NCBI GenBank assembly: GCA_019637695.1
Contig: JAHBVG010000033.1
Span: 1 to 60,836, forward strand
Source: Caldilineaceae bacterium
Lineage (GTDB): Bacteria; Chloroflexota; Anaerolineae; Caldilineales; Caldilineaceae
Length of the DNA stretch: 60,836 bases
Direction of reading: 5' to 3'
The position numbers and the translations under genes were made by a program. Below the pieces are notes generated by a model. That model searched no databases. It saw nothing but the letters and a program-made list of their open reading frames with translations, and was not told the DNA's origin. Below, piece after piece: positions 26,105-34,945 of the stretch (the stretch's first letter is position 1; the number at the start of each line of letters is the position of its first letter).

Positions 26105-27160
26105 GTGAGTACGATTGATCCATTCTTGGGCGAGATTGAACCATTAAGCGAACGCAGTAAACTAATCCTGCGGCTTGTGATCCAGGAATACGTGGATACG
26201 GCGCAACCTGTCGGCAGCCGTACAATTGCCGAAAACTATCAACTGGGGATCAGTTCAGCTACCATCCGCAATGAATTAGCCGCGCTCGAAAAAGCGGGGC
26301 TGTTGACCCATCCCCATACGAGCGCGGGGCGGGTCCCCACCGACGCCGGTTATCGCTACTTCGTTCGCCATCTTGTGCCCAGCACCGATCTGCCCCAGGC
26401 TGAACGGCGCATGATCCGCCACCAGTTCCACCAGGCGCGGCAAGAGATCGATCAATGGCTGCGGCTGAGTACAGCAGTGCTGGCGCGGGCTTCACAGGCC
26501 GCAGCGCTGGCTACCCTGCCCCGCGCTGCCCAGAGCCGATTCAAACATCTAGAGTTGCTCGCGATCCGCGATGCGGCTGTATTGCTGGTCTTGGTACTTC
26601 AGGAAGGCGCCGTCAAACAGCAGATCATTACCCTGGATGCGCCGCTAGATCAGAGTGAGTTGAGCCGCTTGAGCAATGAACTCAACGAAAAATTTACCAA
26701 TGCCAATGCCGCCAAGATCGAACACGATCTGCCCACGCTTGCCAAACTGCCAGGCGAAATTGCCCTGCTGGTATTGGACATGATGAAGCGGATGGACGAC
26801 CACCTGAGCGAACGCATCTATCGCGATGGGCTGGCTCAAATGTTAGAAGCGCCCGAATTTGCCGAAGGCGAGAACATGCGGCGGATCGTGCATGTCTTTG
26901 AACAGCGCTCGCTGCTCGAAGAAATCCTGGCCGAACTGGTCACCGTCAGCGATGTCCATATCCTCATCGCCGGGGAAGGCCGCTTTGTCGAACTCCAGGA
27001 CATTGCGCTGGTCCTCAGCCGGTATGGGGTGGAAGATGAAGCAACCGGTATGTTGGGCGTGATCGGACCTGTGCGTATGCCCTATGCGCGCACCATCGGC
27101 GTGGTGCGCTACGTCTCTGAGTTAATGAGCGATTTGATGCACCAAATCTATGGGAAATAG
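26105..27160 (+). CDS. hrcA: Heat-inducible transcription repressor HrcA
   Basis: A 351-residue repressor starting with GTG behind a GAGGAG ribosome site. The N-terminal winged helix contains LRLVIQEYVDTAQPVGSRTIAENYQLGISSATIRNELAALEKAGLL and the HTSAGRVPTDAGYRYFV signature. The C-terminal part has ILIAGEGRF and the conserved VIGPVRMPYARTIGVVRYVSELM. HrcA binds CIRCE and needs GroEL for activity in other bacteria. A perfect CIRCE lies in front of this gene. Confidence 0.96.
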   Translation: MSTIDPFLGEIEPLSERSKLILRLVIQEYVDTAQPVGSRTIAENYQLGISSATIRNELAALEKAGLLTHPHTSAGRVPTDAGYRYFVRHLVPSTDLPQAERRMIRHQFHQARQEIDQWLRLSTAVLARASQAAALATLPRAAQSRFKHLELLAIRDAAVLLVLVLQEGAVKQQIITLDAPLDQSELSRLSNELNEKFTNANAAKIEHDLPTLAKLPGEIALLVLDMMKRMDDHLSERIYRDGLAQMLEAPEFAEGENMRRIVHVFEQRSLLEEILAELVTVSDVHILIAGEGRFVELQDIALVLSRYGVEDEATGMLGVIGPVRMPYARTIGVVRYVSELMSDLMHQIYGK

Positions 27161-27286
27161 GGCAAACGTTTCCAATCGAGTAAAATAGGAGTGAACTTGC
27201 GCAGACCTGACGGTATCCACGCTACAGGAGCAGGTTCAGGCAATAGGGAATTCCCCCTTTGGATGACCTGAGAGAATCGATAGGCA

Positions 27287-27985
27287 ATGCGCAAGTTGTG
27301 GCACAAATTCAACCGAGTGATAGAGCGTAGCATGATGAACGAAAAAGAAAAACTCAACGAAATGGATGCAACAGAAGCAAAGGCCCCCGTCCAAGAGGAA
27401 GGTGACCAACCTGGGCAGTCGAGCAATCACAGCGGGGAAGCTGAAGTTTCCCACGCCGAAGGCGAAATTGTAGAGGAAATCGACGCCACCGCAATAACCC
27501 TCGAAAACCCAGAGGAGATCATCGCGCGCCTGGAAGCAGAGATCGCCGAAGCCAACGCCAGGGCGGATCTCTATCTGGATCAGATGCAGCGCGCAGCGGC
27601 CGAGTTCCAAAATGTGCGCCGTCGCCAGGAACGGCAGCTACAAGAGAGTATCCACCGCGCCACCGAAGGGATCATCCGCCGTCTGCTGCCTGTGTTGGAC
27701 GATTTCGCGTTGGCCTTCAACAATATCCCCGATAGCCTGGAGGGTGAGACAGCGTCGTGGGTCGAAGGCTTCGAGAAGATCCACCAAAAGATGGCAAGTC
27801 TACTCAACGAAGAGGGCATCACCGCCATCGAGCCTACAGGACCTTTCGACCCCAATCGCCATGAAGCCATCACCCACGAACCCAGCGAAACGGTGGAAAG
27901 CGGACACATTATCGAGACCCTGCGCATTGGCTACGAATACAAGGATCGTGTATTGCGGCCAGCTCTGGTGCGGGTCGCGCAGTGA
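27287..27985 (+). CDS. grpE: Nucleotide exchange factor GrpE
   Basis: A 232-residue GrpE: an acidic disordered N terminus (about 15-80), a long coiled coil (LEAEIAEANARADLYLDQMQRAAAEFQNVRRRQERQ), and the C-terminal beta domain ending in the family pattern HEAITHEPSETVESGHIIETLRIGYEYKDRVLRPALVRVA. It releases ADP from DnaK. It follows hrcA by 126 bases and is probably under the same CIRCE. The start could instead be the ATG at 27332 (MNEKEKLNEM), with TAGAG upstream; the basic first 15 residues are not typical. Confidence 0.92.
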   Translation: MRKLWHKFNRVIERSMMNEKEKLNEMDATEAKAPVQEEGDQPGQSSNHSGEAEVSHAEGEIVEEIDATAITLENPEEIIARLEAEIAEANARADLYLDQMQRAAAEFQNVRRRQERQLQESIHRATEGIIRRLLPVLDDFALAFNNIPDSLEGETASWVEGFEKIHQKMASLLNEEGITAIEPTGPFDPNRHEAITHEPSETVESGHIIETLRIGYEYKDRVLRPALVRVAQ

Positions 27986-28062
27986 TGAAGAAGGTGCTGT
28001 TGCCCCGGCGTCCATACCGGCGACGGCAGGTCAACAGCCTATCGAGAGGTAAGCAGGCGCCT

Positions 28063-29079
28063 ATGGCTGCAATGCACGTTCTCACCGATAGAGTGGGTGA
28101 ACAACAGATTGAACATGGCGTTCGCCCCTTCGACATCGGACGCGATCTGCGTCCGGTAGCCAGGCTCATTGCAATCGCCTTCGCCGACGAACTCGACGAA
28201 CACGGCGAAGCTGCTCTACGCGAGTTGCGTATCCTCGGCCACATGAGCGGCTTGATCCGTCTACTCACACGTAGCACTGGCGAACTTCAAGATGTCTTCA
28301 ACGGCTTCGTCTGGGTCGAAGAGGGGCAACTGGTGGGCAATGTCACCGTGCAGCGCGCCGCCAACAACAGTGGGCGTTGGCAAATTGCCAACGTTGCCGT
28401 ATCCCCGGCGCACCGCGGGCGCGGCATCAGCCGTGCCCTGATGGAAACGGCGATCAACTATGTAGCCGAGATGGGCGGAACCTGGGCCGTGTTGCAGGTG
28501 CGCGCCAACAATGCCATTGCCCGCGGTCTTTATGAACGCATGGGCTTTGAGGAAATGGGCGGCAGCACAGAGATGATCATCGGGCGACCTCCTCGCGACG
28601 TGATCACGCCGAGCATCGCGGGTTTACAGCCCTATTCTGCATCTGATAGCCAGTTGCTCTATGAATTGGCTACCCAGCAACAAAATGGTGAATCGCAATG
28701 GTGGCGTCCTATCCGCCGGTCGGATTTTGATCTCCCACTGGAACAACGACTCGGCGAGTGGATCTCTCAGGTTGCCGGGCGCGGACGCATCTACCGGATG
28801 GCGATCCGAGAATATGAAAATCGCTTTGAGGGCGCGCTCTTGTTGAAGGCGCGCCGCTGGCAGGGCATCCACGAGCTGAATTTGTGGACGCGCCCGAATA
28901 CAGACGACGATTACCAGCGCTGGCTTGTCCTCTGGGCGCTGGCGCGACTCCAGGACTATCCGATCTGGCCGATGAAAGTAACACTCAGCACCAGCCAGAC
29001 AGTGGCACAGGCCACGCTGGCTGCTTATGGGTTCAGTGAACATCACACGTTATTGACCATGAGACGGCATGTGCGGTGA
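28063..29079 (+). CDS. GNAT-family N-acetyltransferase
   Basis: A 338-residue protein with one clear GNAT domain at about 20-170: QIANVAVSPAHRGRGISRALMETAINYV is motif A with the acetyl-CoA loop (RGRGIS), and ARGLYERMGFEEMG is motif B. The C-terminal 170 residues look like a degenerate second GNAT lobe (YAAYGFSEHHTLLTM-like end). The frame is open back to 27982, where a start would overlap the grpE stop, but that stretch is strongly basic and unlike the family, so I prefer the ATG at 28063. Substrate unknown; the link to grpE may be only transcriptional. Confidence 0.78.
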   Translation: MAAMHVLTDRVGEQQIEHGVRPFDIGRDLRPVARLIAIAFADELDEHGEAALRELRILGHMSGLIRLLTRSTGELQDVFNGFVWVEEGQLVGNVTVQRAANNSGRWQIANVAVSPAHRGRGISRALMETAINYVAEMGGTWAVLQVRANNAIARGLYERMGFEEMGGSTEMIIGRPPRDVITPSIAGLQPYSASDSQLLYELATQQQNGESQWWRPIRRSDFDLPLEQRLGEWISQVAGRGRIYRMAIREYENRFEGALLLKARRWQGIHELNLWTRPNTDDDYQRWLVLWALARLQDYPIWPMKVTLSTSQTVAQATLAAYGFSEHHTLLTMRRHVR

Positions 29080-29133
29080 GCAGTGAGCAGTTAGCAGATA
29101 GCAGTGAGCAGTGAGCACAGAAAGTGAGCATAG
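29079..29133. repeat. AGCAGTG heptamer tract
   Basis: Units AGCAGTG-AGCAGTT-AGCAGAT-AGCAGTG-AGCAGTG-AGCACAG fill the gap between the acetyltransferase and holin-like genes. This is the clearest plain tandem of the set. Confidence 0.85.
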
Positions 29134-29136
29134 ACT

Positions 29137-29526
29137 ATGAAACAACTATTATTACGTTTATTGATCAATGCGGTTGCGATCTATGTCACCGTTTTGCTGG
29201 TGCCTGGCATCCGCTTTGGCGGCGAAGGCGTGGATGTGGGTGCGCTGTTGATCGTGGCGCTGATCTTTGGCATCGTCAATGCGGTGATCAAACCGATTGT
29301 GGCCTTCTTCACCTGTCCATTTTACGTGCTGACGCTGGGGCTCTTCACGTTCATCGTCAACGCCCTTATGCTGCTCCTCACCGGCTGGATTGCGGCGAAC
29401 GTGGGCGTTGGTCAGTTCCAGGTAGAGGGTTTCTGGCCCGCGCTCTTCGGCGGTATCATTATTGCGATTGTCAGCACCCTGCTCAGCATTTTTGTTTCAG
29501 AAGACGATAAAAGCCGTGCGCGCTAA
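29137..29526 (+). CDS. Phage-holin-4-like (YvlD/DUF360-type) membrane protein
   Basis: A 129-residue membrane protein with four hydrophobic segments. The pattern FGIVNAVIKPIVAFFTCPFYVLTLGLFTFIVNALMLLLTGWIA is the core of the phage_holin_4_2/YvlD family found in many bacterial chromosomes. Despite the family name no lysis cassette is present. Its end overlaps the GTG start of sbcD by 11 bases, so the two are translated from one message. Function unknown. Confidence 0.85.
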   Translation: MKQLLLRLLINAVAIYVTVLLVPGIRFGGEGVDVGALLIVALIFGIVNAVIKPIVAFFTCPFYVLTLGLFTFIVNALMLLLTGWIAANVGVGQFQVEGFWPALFGGIIIAIVSTLLSIFVSEDDKSRAR

Positions 29527-30826
29527 ATTTCTCCACTTTTCCGATTGCCATTTAGGCTATCAGCAGTACGGCAGCAAACATCGTTTCAACGATTTCAGCC
29601 GCGCCTTCATGAACATCATCAACACGGCCATCGCCGAGAATGTTGATTTTGTGGTGCTGGCCGGGGATCTCTTTCAGAAGCGCGCCATTGACGCCCTTAC
29701 CCTCAACAGCGCCATGCTGGGGTTGGAAAAACTCGCCCGCGCCAGGATCCCCTGTATCGCAGTGGAAGGCAACCATGAGCTTGCCTATTACAACGAAGCC
29801 ATCGGCTGGCTGCGCTTCCTGGCCGAACGCGATCTGTTGATCTTGCTCCACCCGACCTTTACGAGCGGTAAACCTGAGTTACAACCGTACACACGGCGGC
29901 AGGGCGCGTACTTTGATCCTGTGCCGGGGCTGCGCGTTTATGGCCTGCGCTACCTGGGCAGCAGCACCTCTGCCGCCTTTGACGGGATGGCGACCGCGCT
30001 GAACGAAGCGCCGACGGATGGCATCGATTACCGGCTCCTCATTGCCCATACTGGCGTGGAAGGTGTCCTTCCCGGCCACTCGGGTGGATTGTCCCATGCC
30101 CAACTGGCGCCGTTGCGTCCTCATGTAGATTACCTGGCGCTGGGCCATGTCCACAAACCCTTTACCTTCGACAATTGGATCTACAACGCTGGCAGTCCAG
30201 AAACGTGTTCGATGGAAGAGGTAGCCTGGGCGGATCGCGGCTACTATCTAGTCGAAGTTGACACGGATCGAACCCGCGAAAACGGGGACGCTATGCACGT
30301 TGCCAAACTCTATGCCAACCAGCGTCGCGCCTTCCACCGGCTCCATTTCAAAGTCGATCACTGCGCCTCGCCTGTGGATCTCATTGACAGCTGCGAAAGT
30401 TACATCGTTCGCCGCATTGCTGACCTGGGGTTTACAGCCAATGGCGACGCCAGCCAGGGCCCTGTGGTCGAGTTATATCTTTCGGGCGTGTTGCCCTTCG
30501 ACCGCAGCGGTTTGGACATGGAACGGCTCAAGTCGCTGGTCGAGGAAAAATTCAATCCGCTGGTCTGCCATGTCAAGAACGGCACGCAAACCTCGGATTT
30601 TGCCATCGACGCCGACGAAGGGTTGGATCGCCGCCAATTAGAACGCCAGATCGTGAGCGAACTTTTGGAGCGCGATACCCGTTTCCGCGGCCAGAGCGCC
30701 GAATGGACCGAACTGGCGTTGAACCTCAAAGAGTTGGCTCTGACCGGCGCGGACCCCGATACGATCTTGGAAGAGTTGTCGGCGCAGATGACGCGATTGG
30801 CCGATTTGCCGGGAACCCCTCCCTAA
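29516..30826 (+). CDS. sbcD: DNA repair exonuclease SbcD/Mre11-like
   Basis: A 436-residue metallophosphoesterase of the Mre11/SbcD family. The metal-site motifs are in order: FSDCHLG near 7-13, VVLAGDLFQ, EGNHE, AHTGVEG and LGHVHKP. The C-terminal capping region of about 170 residues is longer than the core and would contact SbcC. The GTG at 29516 (giving VRAKFLHFSDC) is the natural start because the motif begins directly after it. With SbcC it forms an ATP-dependent nuclease that opens hairpins and trims double-strand ends. The sbcC gene follows. Confidence 0.9.
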   Translation: MRAKFLHFSDCHLGYQQYGSKHRFNDFSRAFMNIINTAIAENVDFVVLAGDLFQKRAIDALTLNSAMLGLEKLARARIPCIAVEGNHELAYYNEAIGWLRFLAERDLLILLHPTFTSGKPELQPYTRRQGAYFDPVPGLRVYGLRYLGSSTSAAFDGMATALNEAPTDGIDYRLLIAHTGVEGVLPGHSGGLSHAQLAPLRPHVDYLALGHVHKPFTFDNWIYNAGSPETCSMEEVAWADRGYYLVEVDTDRTRENGDAMHVAKLYANQRRAFHRLHFKVDHCASPVDLIDSCESYIVRRIADLGFTANGDASQGPVVELYLSGVLPFDRSGLDMERLKSLVEEKFNPLVCHVKNGTQTSDFAIDADEGLDRRQLERQIVSELLERDTRFRGQSAEWTELALNLKELALTGADPDTILEELSAQMTRLADLPGTPP

Positions 30827-30914
30827 CCCTCCTCGCAGGCGGAGAAGGGACTGTTGGTCAAAACGATAACGATTTCATAGAATGCTCGCCCCACCCACAA
30901 AGGAAACACACCCG

Positions 30915-33623
30915 GTGCAGATCCGCTCACTGCGTCTGGAAAATTTCAAGAGCTATGCCGATACCCTCATCGAATTCACTGCGGGCACCAATGCCATCGT
31001 CGGTCACAATGGCGCGGGCAAAAGCAGCATCCTCGAAGCGATTGGCTTCACGCTCTTCGACTATACACCGTCAGGCTATAGCCAGGCCGATTTTGTACGT
31101 GAAGGGGCGAGAAGCGCCACCATCACCGTCAGTTTTGTCAGCAGTCTGGACGAGCGCGAGTACGCAGTGATCCGCCGCTGTGGCTCTAGCGGCCAATATC
31201 AGATCTTCGATCCTGAATTAGATCGAAAGCTCTGTGAAGGCAAGGCCGACGTGCAGCAATTTCTGCGCCAACACCTCGGCGTAGAATCGGATACCGACCT
31301 CTCCGATCTCTTCTCCAATGCCGTTGGCGTTCCCCAGGGGATGTTGACCAGCGCCTTTTTGGAGACCACCGCCCGGCGTAAGCCTATTTTCGATCCACTG
31401 CTGCGGGTGGAAGAGTATAGACGCGCTTACGATCAACTGCGCGAGCCAGAGCGGGTGCTGGGTCAGCGCCAGACTCAACTCGACGTTCAGATCAGTGGGC
31501 TAGAGGCGCGGCTGGAACGGCTTCCTCAGTTGGAGGAGAGCGTCGCTGCGCTACAAGAGAGCATCACTGCTGGCGAAGCTGAATTGACAGCAGTTGAGTC
31601 AGCATTAACCAGCGTACAACAGGAACGCCAGGCAGGGGAGGAATTGCGCCGCCAGATCGCCGATCTGCTGGCAGCGGTGAATCAGACTCGCCACGGCGTC
31701 GCCAACTGGGAGAAGCAATGGCGCGCTACGCAAGAGCGGGTGGATGAAGCCGTACAGGCTCAGGAGCGGATCGAGGCCAACCGGGCCGGGCATGAAGCCT
31801 ATCAGGCGGCGCAAACCCAGCAACGCGCGCTGGAAGCTGAATCCCGCCAGCGCCAGAGCGTGCGCGATCAGTTGGCTGAGCGAGATAAAACGATCTCGTT
31901 GGCGAAGGCCGAGTTGACGCGCCAACAGCGCGCGCTGGCCGAAATCGAGGAAGCCTCCAGACTGGTGCTTGCCCTCACCGACGCCGTCGTTGAAGAAGAT
32001 CGTCTCGAAGCCGCGCTGCGCCAGGCCGAACGACGCGCTGCCCGCCTCGGCGATCTGGAAAAGCAGAAAAAGCGCAGCCAGCGCGCCGTGAGCGATGCGG
32101 AACGTCGCCTGGCCGAGCTAAAGGATGGCCTGGCGCGGGCGCAAGTAGAGGATCAGGCGCTGATCGCAAGCCGAGCGCGCCTGGATGAAGTGCAACTAAG
32201 CCTGGTGACAGCCCGTGAACAGCAGATCCGCTGCCAGACCGAAGCAGACCGGATCAAAGCGCAGATTGAATCGCTCGGCGCGGGGGATGGGGTAACCTGT
32301 CCTGTTTGCGAACAGCCATTGGATGAGACCCATCGCCGTGATCTATTGGTGCGCAACGAGAGCCATTTGGACGATCTGCGCGCCGAATGGAAGGCAGCCC
32401 AACAGGCCGTCAGAGAATTAGAGCGTGAGCAAAAAACAGTGACTGCCCAGGCCCAGGCTCACGAGGAGACGCTGCGCCAGCTTCCTCGCGCCGAGGAAGG
32501 GGAGCGCGCCGCCGCCAATGTCGAGGAAGTTCGCCGCGAATTGAGCCAAATCGAAGCCGAGATCGAAGGCGAGACCGGCGTAGCGACGGAGGTCATCCAG
32601 CTTCAAGAGGCGTTGGCGGCGCTGGATCATCCACGCCGCCGGCAGGAGATCGCCGCAGGCAAGGTTGCCAATCGCGAGCGCGTGATGGCCGAAATCGAGC
32701 GTGCAGAAGGTCAGATCGGCGAGCAGAGCGCGATCATGGCGGATCTACAGGGGCAACTGGCCGTCTACGCCGATCTGGATGGCCATATCGCTGCGGTCGC
32801 CGATCAATTGGCAGCCAATCGCGCCGCCGATGACATCTTCCGCCGCAATGAGCAGTTGGCCGAAAGTCTGCCCAAACGCCGTGACGACGCCGAACTCGCT
32901 CAACGCGGATTATCCGAAGCGCAGGAGCAATTGGCCGCGAAAGAAGAAGAACATCGTCAACTGAGCAGTTGTTTCGACGAAGAGCGGTATCGTCAACTGA
33001 GCAGCCAGGAAGAGCAGTTGCGTGGGCGGCAGGGATCGTTGAAGGGTCAACTGGCGGAACAGCAGAAACGGTTGGCAGAGCAAGAGGCAGAAGTGGATCA
33101 ATTGCACCAACGCCAGCGTGAACTGGATGAAGTGAAGGCGCAGCACGCCCATTTGCAGCAGCAGAGCGAATTGCTCAACTATCTACGCTCGATCCTGCGT
33201 GAGGCGGGGCCGTTTGTGACCCGCGCCATTGTCAAGCAGATCAGCTTTGAGGCAGCGCAGATCTTTGGCGAATTGATGGGCGACTATTCTCGCCGTTTGC
33301 AGTGGAATGAAGACTATGGGATCACGCTGGAGGTGGACGGTCACGAGCGCCAGTTTGCTCAACTCTCAGGCGGGGAACAGATGAGCGCGGCGCTCTCTGT
33401 GCGGCTGGCCCTGCTGCGCGAGATGAGCGATATCGACGTGGCCTTTTTCGATGAACCCACCACCAATCTAGACGAAGCCCGCCGCGAATCGCTAGCCCGC
33501 CAGATCATCGAGATCAAAGGCTTCCGCCAGCTCTTTGTCATCAGCCACGATGACACCTTCGAGCAATCCACCGAAAATCTCGTGAGAATCCAGAAGATCA
33601 ACGGGGTCAGTGTGGTGGAATGA
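30915..33623 (+). CDS. sbcC: DNA repair ATPase SbcC/Rad50-like
   Basis: A 902-residue SMC-like ATPase. Walker A is GHNGAGKSS near 30-38, the zinc hook CPVC is at 462-465 in the middle of two long coiled coils, the signature is LSGGEQMSAAL, and Walker B with D-loop is VAFFDEPTTNLDE followed by the ISHDD switch. I prefer the GTG at 30915, behind AGGA at 30901-30904 and giving MQIRSLRLENF, over the ATG at 30882. It forms a complex with SbcD encoded just upstream. An SbcCD nuclease would attack the long palindromes common in this genome, which is a point of interest. Confidence 0.92.
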   Translation: MQIRSLRLENFKSYADTLIEFTAGTNAIVGHNGAGKSSILEAIGFTLFDYTPSGYSQADFVREGARSATITVSFVSSLDEREYAVIRRCGSSGQYQIFDPELDRKLCEGKADVQQFLRQHLGVESDTDLSDLFSNAVGVPQGMLTSAFLETTARRKPIFDPLLRVEEYRRAYDQLREPERVLGQRQTQLDVQISGLEARLERLPQLEESVAALQESITAGEAELTAVESALTSVQQERQAGEELRRQIADLLAAVNQTRHGVANWEKQWRATQERVDEAVQAQERIEANRAGHEAYQAAQTQQRALEAESRQRQSVRDQLAERDKTISLAKAELTRQQRALAEIEEASRLVLALTDAVVEEDRLEAALRQAERRAARLGDLEKQKKRSQRAVSDAERRLAELKDGLARAQVEDQALIASRARLDEVQLSLVTAREQQIRCQTEADRIKAQIESLGAGDGVTCPVCEQPLDETHRRDLLVRNESHLDDLRAEWKAAQQAVRELEREQKTVTAQAQAHEETLRQLPRAEEGERAAANVEEVRRELSQIEAEIEGETGVATEVIQLQEALAALDHPRRRQEIAAGKVANRERVMAEIERAEGQIGEQSAIMADLQGQLAVYADLDGHIAAVADQLAANRAADDIFRRNEQLAESLPKRRDDAELAQRGLSEAQEQLAAKEEEHRQLSSCFDEERYRQLSSQEEQLRGRQGSLKGQLAEQQKRLAEQEAEVDQLHQRQRELDEVKAQHAHLQQQSELLNYLRSILREAGPFVTRAIVKQISFEAAQIFGELMGDYSRRLQWNEDYGITLEVDGHERQFAQLSGGEQMSAALSVRLALLREMSDIDVAFFDEPTTNLDEARRESLARQIIEIKGFRQLFVISHDDTFEQSTENLVRIQKINGVSVVE

Positions 33624-33728
33624 GAGAACCGCAGGTAGCAGGTAGCAGATAGCAGGTAGCAAAGAGATTGTGTCGTACCCGATCCCCAGTCCCCAGTCCC
33701 CTATCCCCAGTCACCTATCCCCAATCAC
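33622..33728. repeat. AGCAGGT and CCCCAGT heptamer tracts
   Basis: AGCAGGT-AGCAGGT-AGCAGAT-AGCAGGT units (33632-33660) are followed by CCCAGTC/CCCTATC/ACCTATC/CCCAATC units (33681-33728). The second tract runs into the end of the minus-strand glycosyltransferase gene and encodes its final VIGDR and stop. Confidence 0.85.
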
Positions 33729-34937
33729 CTCTTCCAATAGATCCGCCGCCTTGGGGACGCCGCCTAGCGCGGCGAATTCAGCTTGCAGTACACGCGCATT
33801 CTGACGGATAGCTGAGTCGTCGGGCAGCATGGCCTGTAACGCCTGCACCAAGAGAGGGATCGTCACCTGCTTGGGCGGGATGCGATAGCCCACGCCGCTG
33901 CGCGCGACCCCTTCTGCCTGACGCGATTGATCGGCGGCCTGAGGCACGACGATCTGTGGAACAGCATGGGTCACCAGCGCGTGGGTGGTCCCTGCGCCGC
34001 CGTGGTGGATAGCAGCAGCAGCGTAGGGCAACACTTCACCAAATTCCACACGCGCCGTCACAATCGTCCCCTGGGGTAGCCTGGTTTGTAACTCCTCAAT
34101 TTTGGATGGGGTGAGCTGATCGCCAATAGCCAGGATGGGCAACCCACCCACCCCAACGGCAGCATGGGCAGCAGCGATGAAAAAGTTGGCATCCTGGGCA
34201 AACGAGGTTCCCAGGGTGATGAAGATCCAGGGCTGATCCATGGGTAATCGGTTGAGCCAGGGACTCTTCCACGGCTGCGGGGCGGACGCAATGCCGCCGA
34301 CGACTTGATTCTGCGGCAACAGCGGTAGCCCACTGAACCAGCGCGGACTCCAATAGGTAATGTGTAGATGCGGGGAGAGCAACGCTGGAGGACCGTCTAT
34401 TTGCCAGTTGATCCCTGTGGCGTTGAAGTGGGTGAGCAGAGCCAAGATCCGCTCGCCGGCCAGTTCGGCGACTTCCTGGGCAGCGGGATTGGAGAGATGG
34501 GTGCGCAGCGCCGGCCAACCAATGACAGCAAAAGGCACGTCGAGTACTTCGGCGGCGATGCCGCTCGCCGCCATGAACATCTCCGCGCCGATCAGATCCG
34601 GTTTGAAGCGTTGGGCCAGATCTATCAATTCGTCTGTGGCCTGGCGCAAGCGCTCAACTTCCAACCATTGATCCAACGAGCGCAACATGCGCTGCTGGCG
34701 GTATTCCTCGGGCGAAGCGACTTCGCCGGGCGTCAATGGCGGCGGCAGCGGCCAGCGCCAGCCTGTCTCGCTCAACACATGACCAGGAACACCGCGGGCC
34801 TGAAGCAGAGGTTGCATCGTCTCCCCGGTGGCCCACAATACCTCATGGCCGCGGTTCAACAATTCTGCTGCTGTGGATAGATAGCCTCCCCAATCCAAAT
34901 GGCCGGGGAGTTGGGCAGAGACAAAAAGGAAGCGCAT
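33711..34937 (-). CDS. UDP-glycosyltransferase-like protein (GT1, MGT type)
   Basis: A 408-residue GT-B glycosyltransferase. The N-terminal half begins MRFLFVSAQLPGHL with the GHVNP-like acceptor motif. The C-terminal half has the donor-binding AIHHGGAGTTHALVTHAVPQIVVPQAADQSRQAE, which is the PSPG-like signature of the family that glycosylates macrolides, sterols and aromatic natural products. It starts 8 bases after the end of the lipoprotein gene upstream, so the two form one transcript. Acceptor unknown. The last residues are encoded by heptamer repeats. Confidence 0.87.
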   Translation of the reverse strand: MRFLFVSAQLPGHLDWGGYLSTAAELLNRGHEVLWATGETMQPLLQARGVPGHVLSETGWRWPLPPPLTPGEVASPEEYRQQRMLRSLDQWLEVERLRQATDELIDLAQRFKPDLIGAEMFMAASGIAAEVLDVPFAVIGWPALRTHLSNPAAQEVAELAGERILALLTHFNATGINWQIDGPPALLSPHLHITYWSPRWFSGLPLLPQNQVVGGIASAPQPWKSPWLNRLPMDQPWIFITLGTSFAQDANFFIAAAHAAVGVGGLPILAIGDQLTPSKIEELQTRLPQGTIVTARVEFGEVLPYAAAAIHHGGAGTTHALVTHAVPQIVVPQAADQSRQAEGVARSGVGYRIPPKQVTIPLLVQALQAMLPDDSAIRQNARVLQAEFAALGGVPKAADLLEEVIGDR

Positions 34938-34945
34938 AGGTTCTG

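Noticed and set aside
29137..29526. Prophage or lysis cassette because of the holin-like protein
   Set aside because: The YvlD/holin-4 family is common in ordinary chromosomes, and no endolysin or phage structural gene is nearby.
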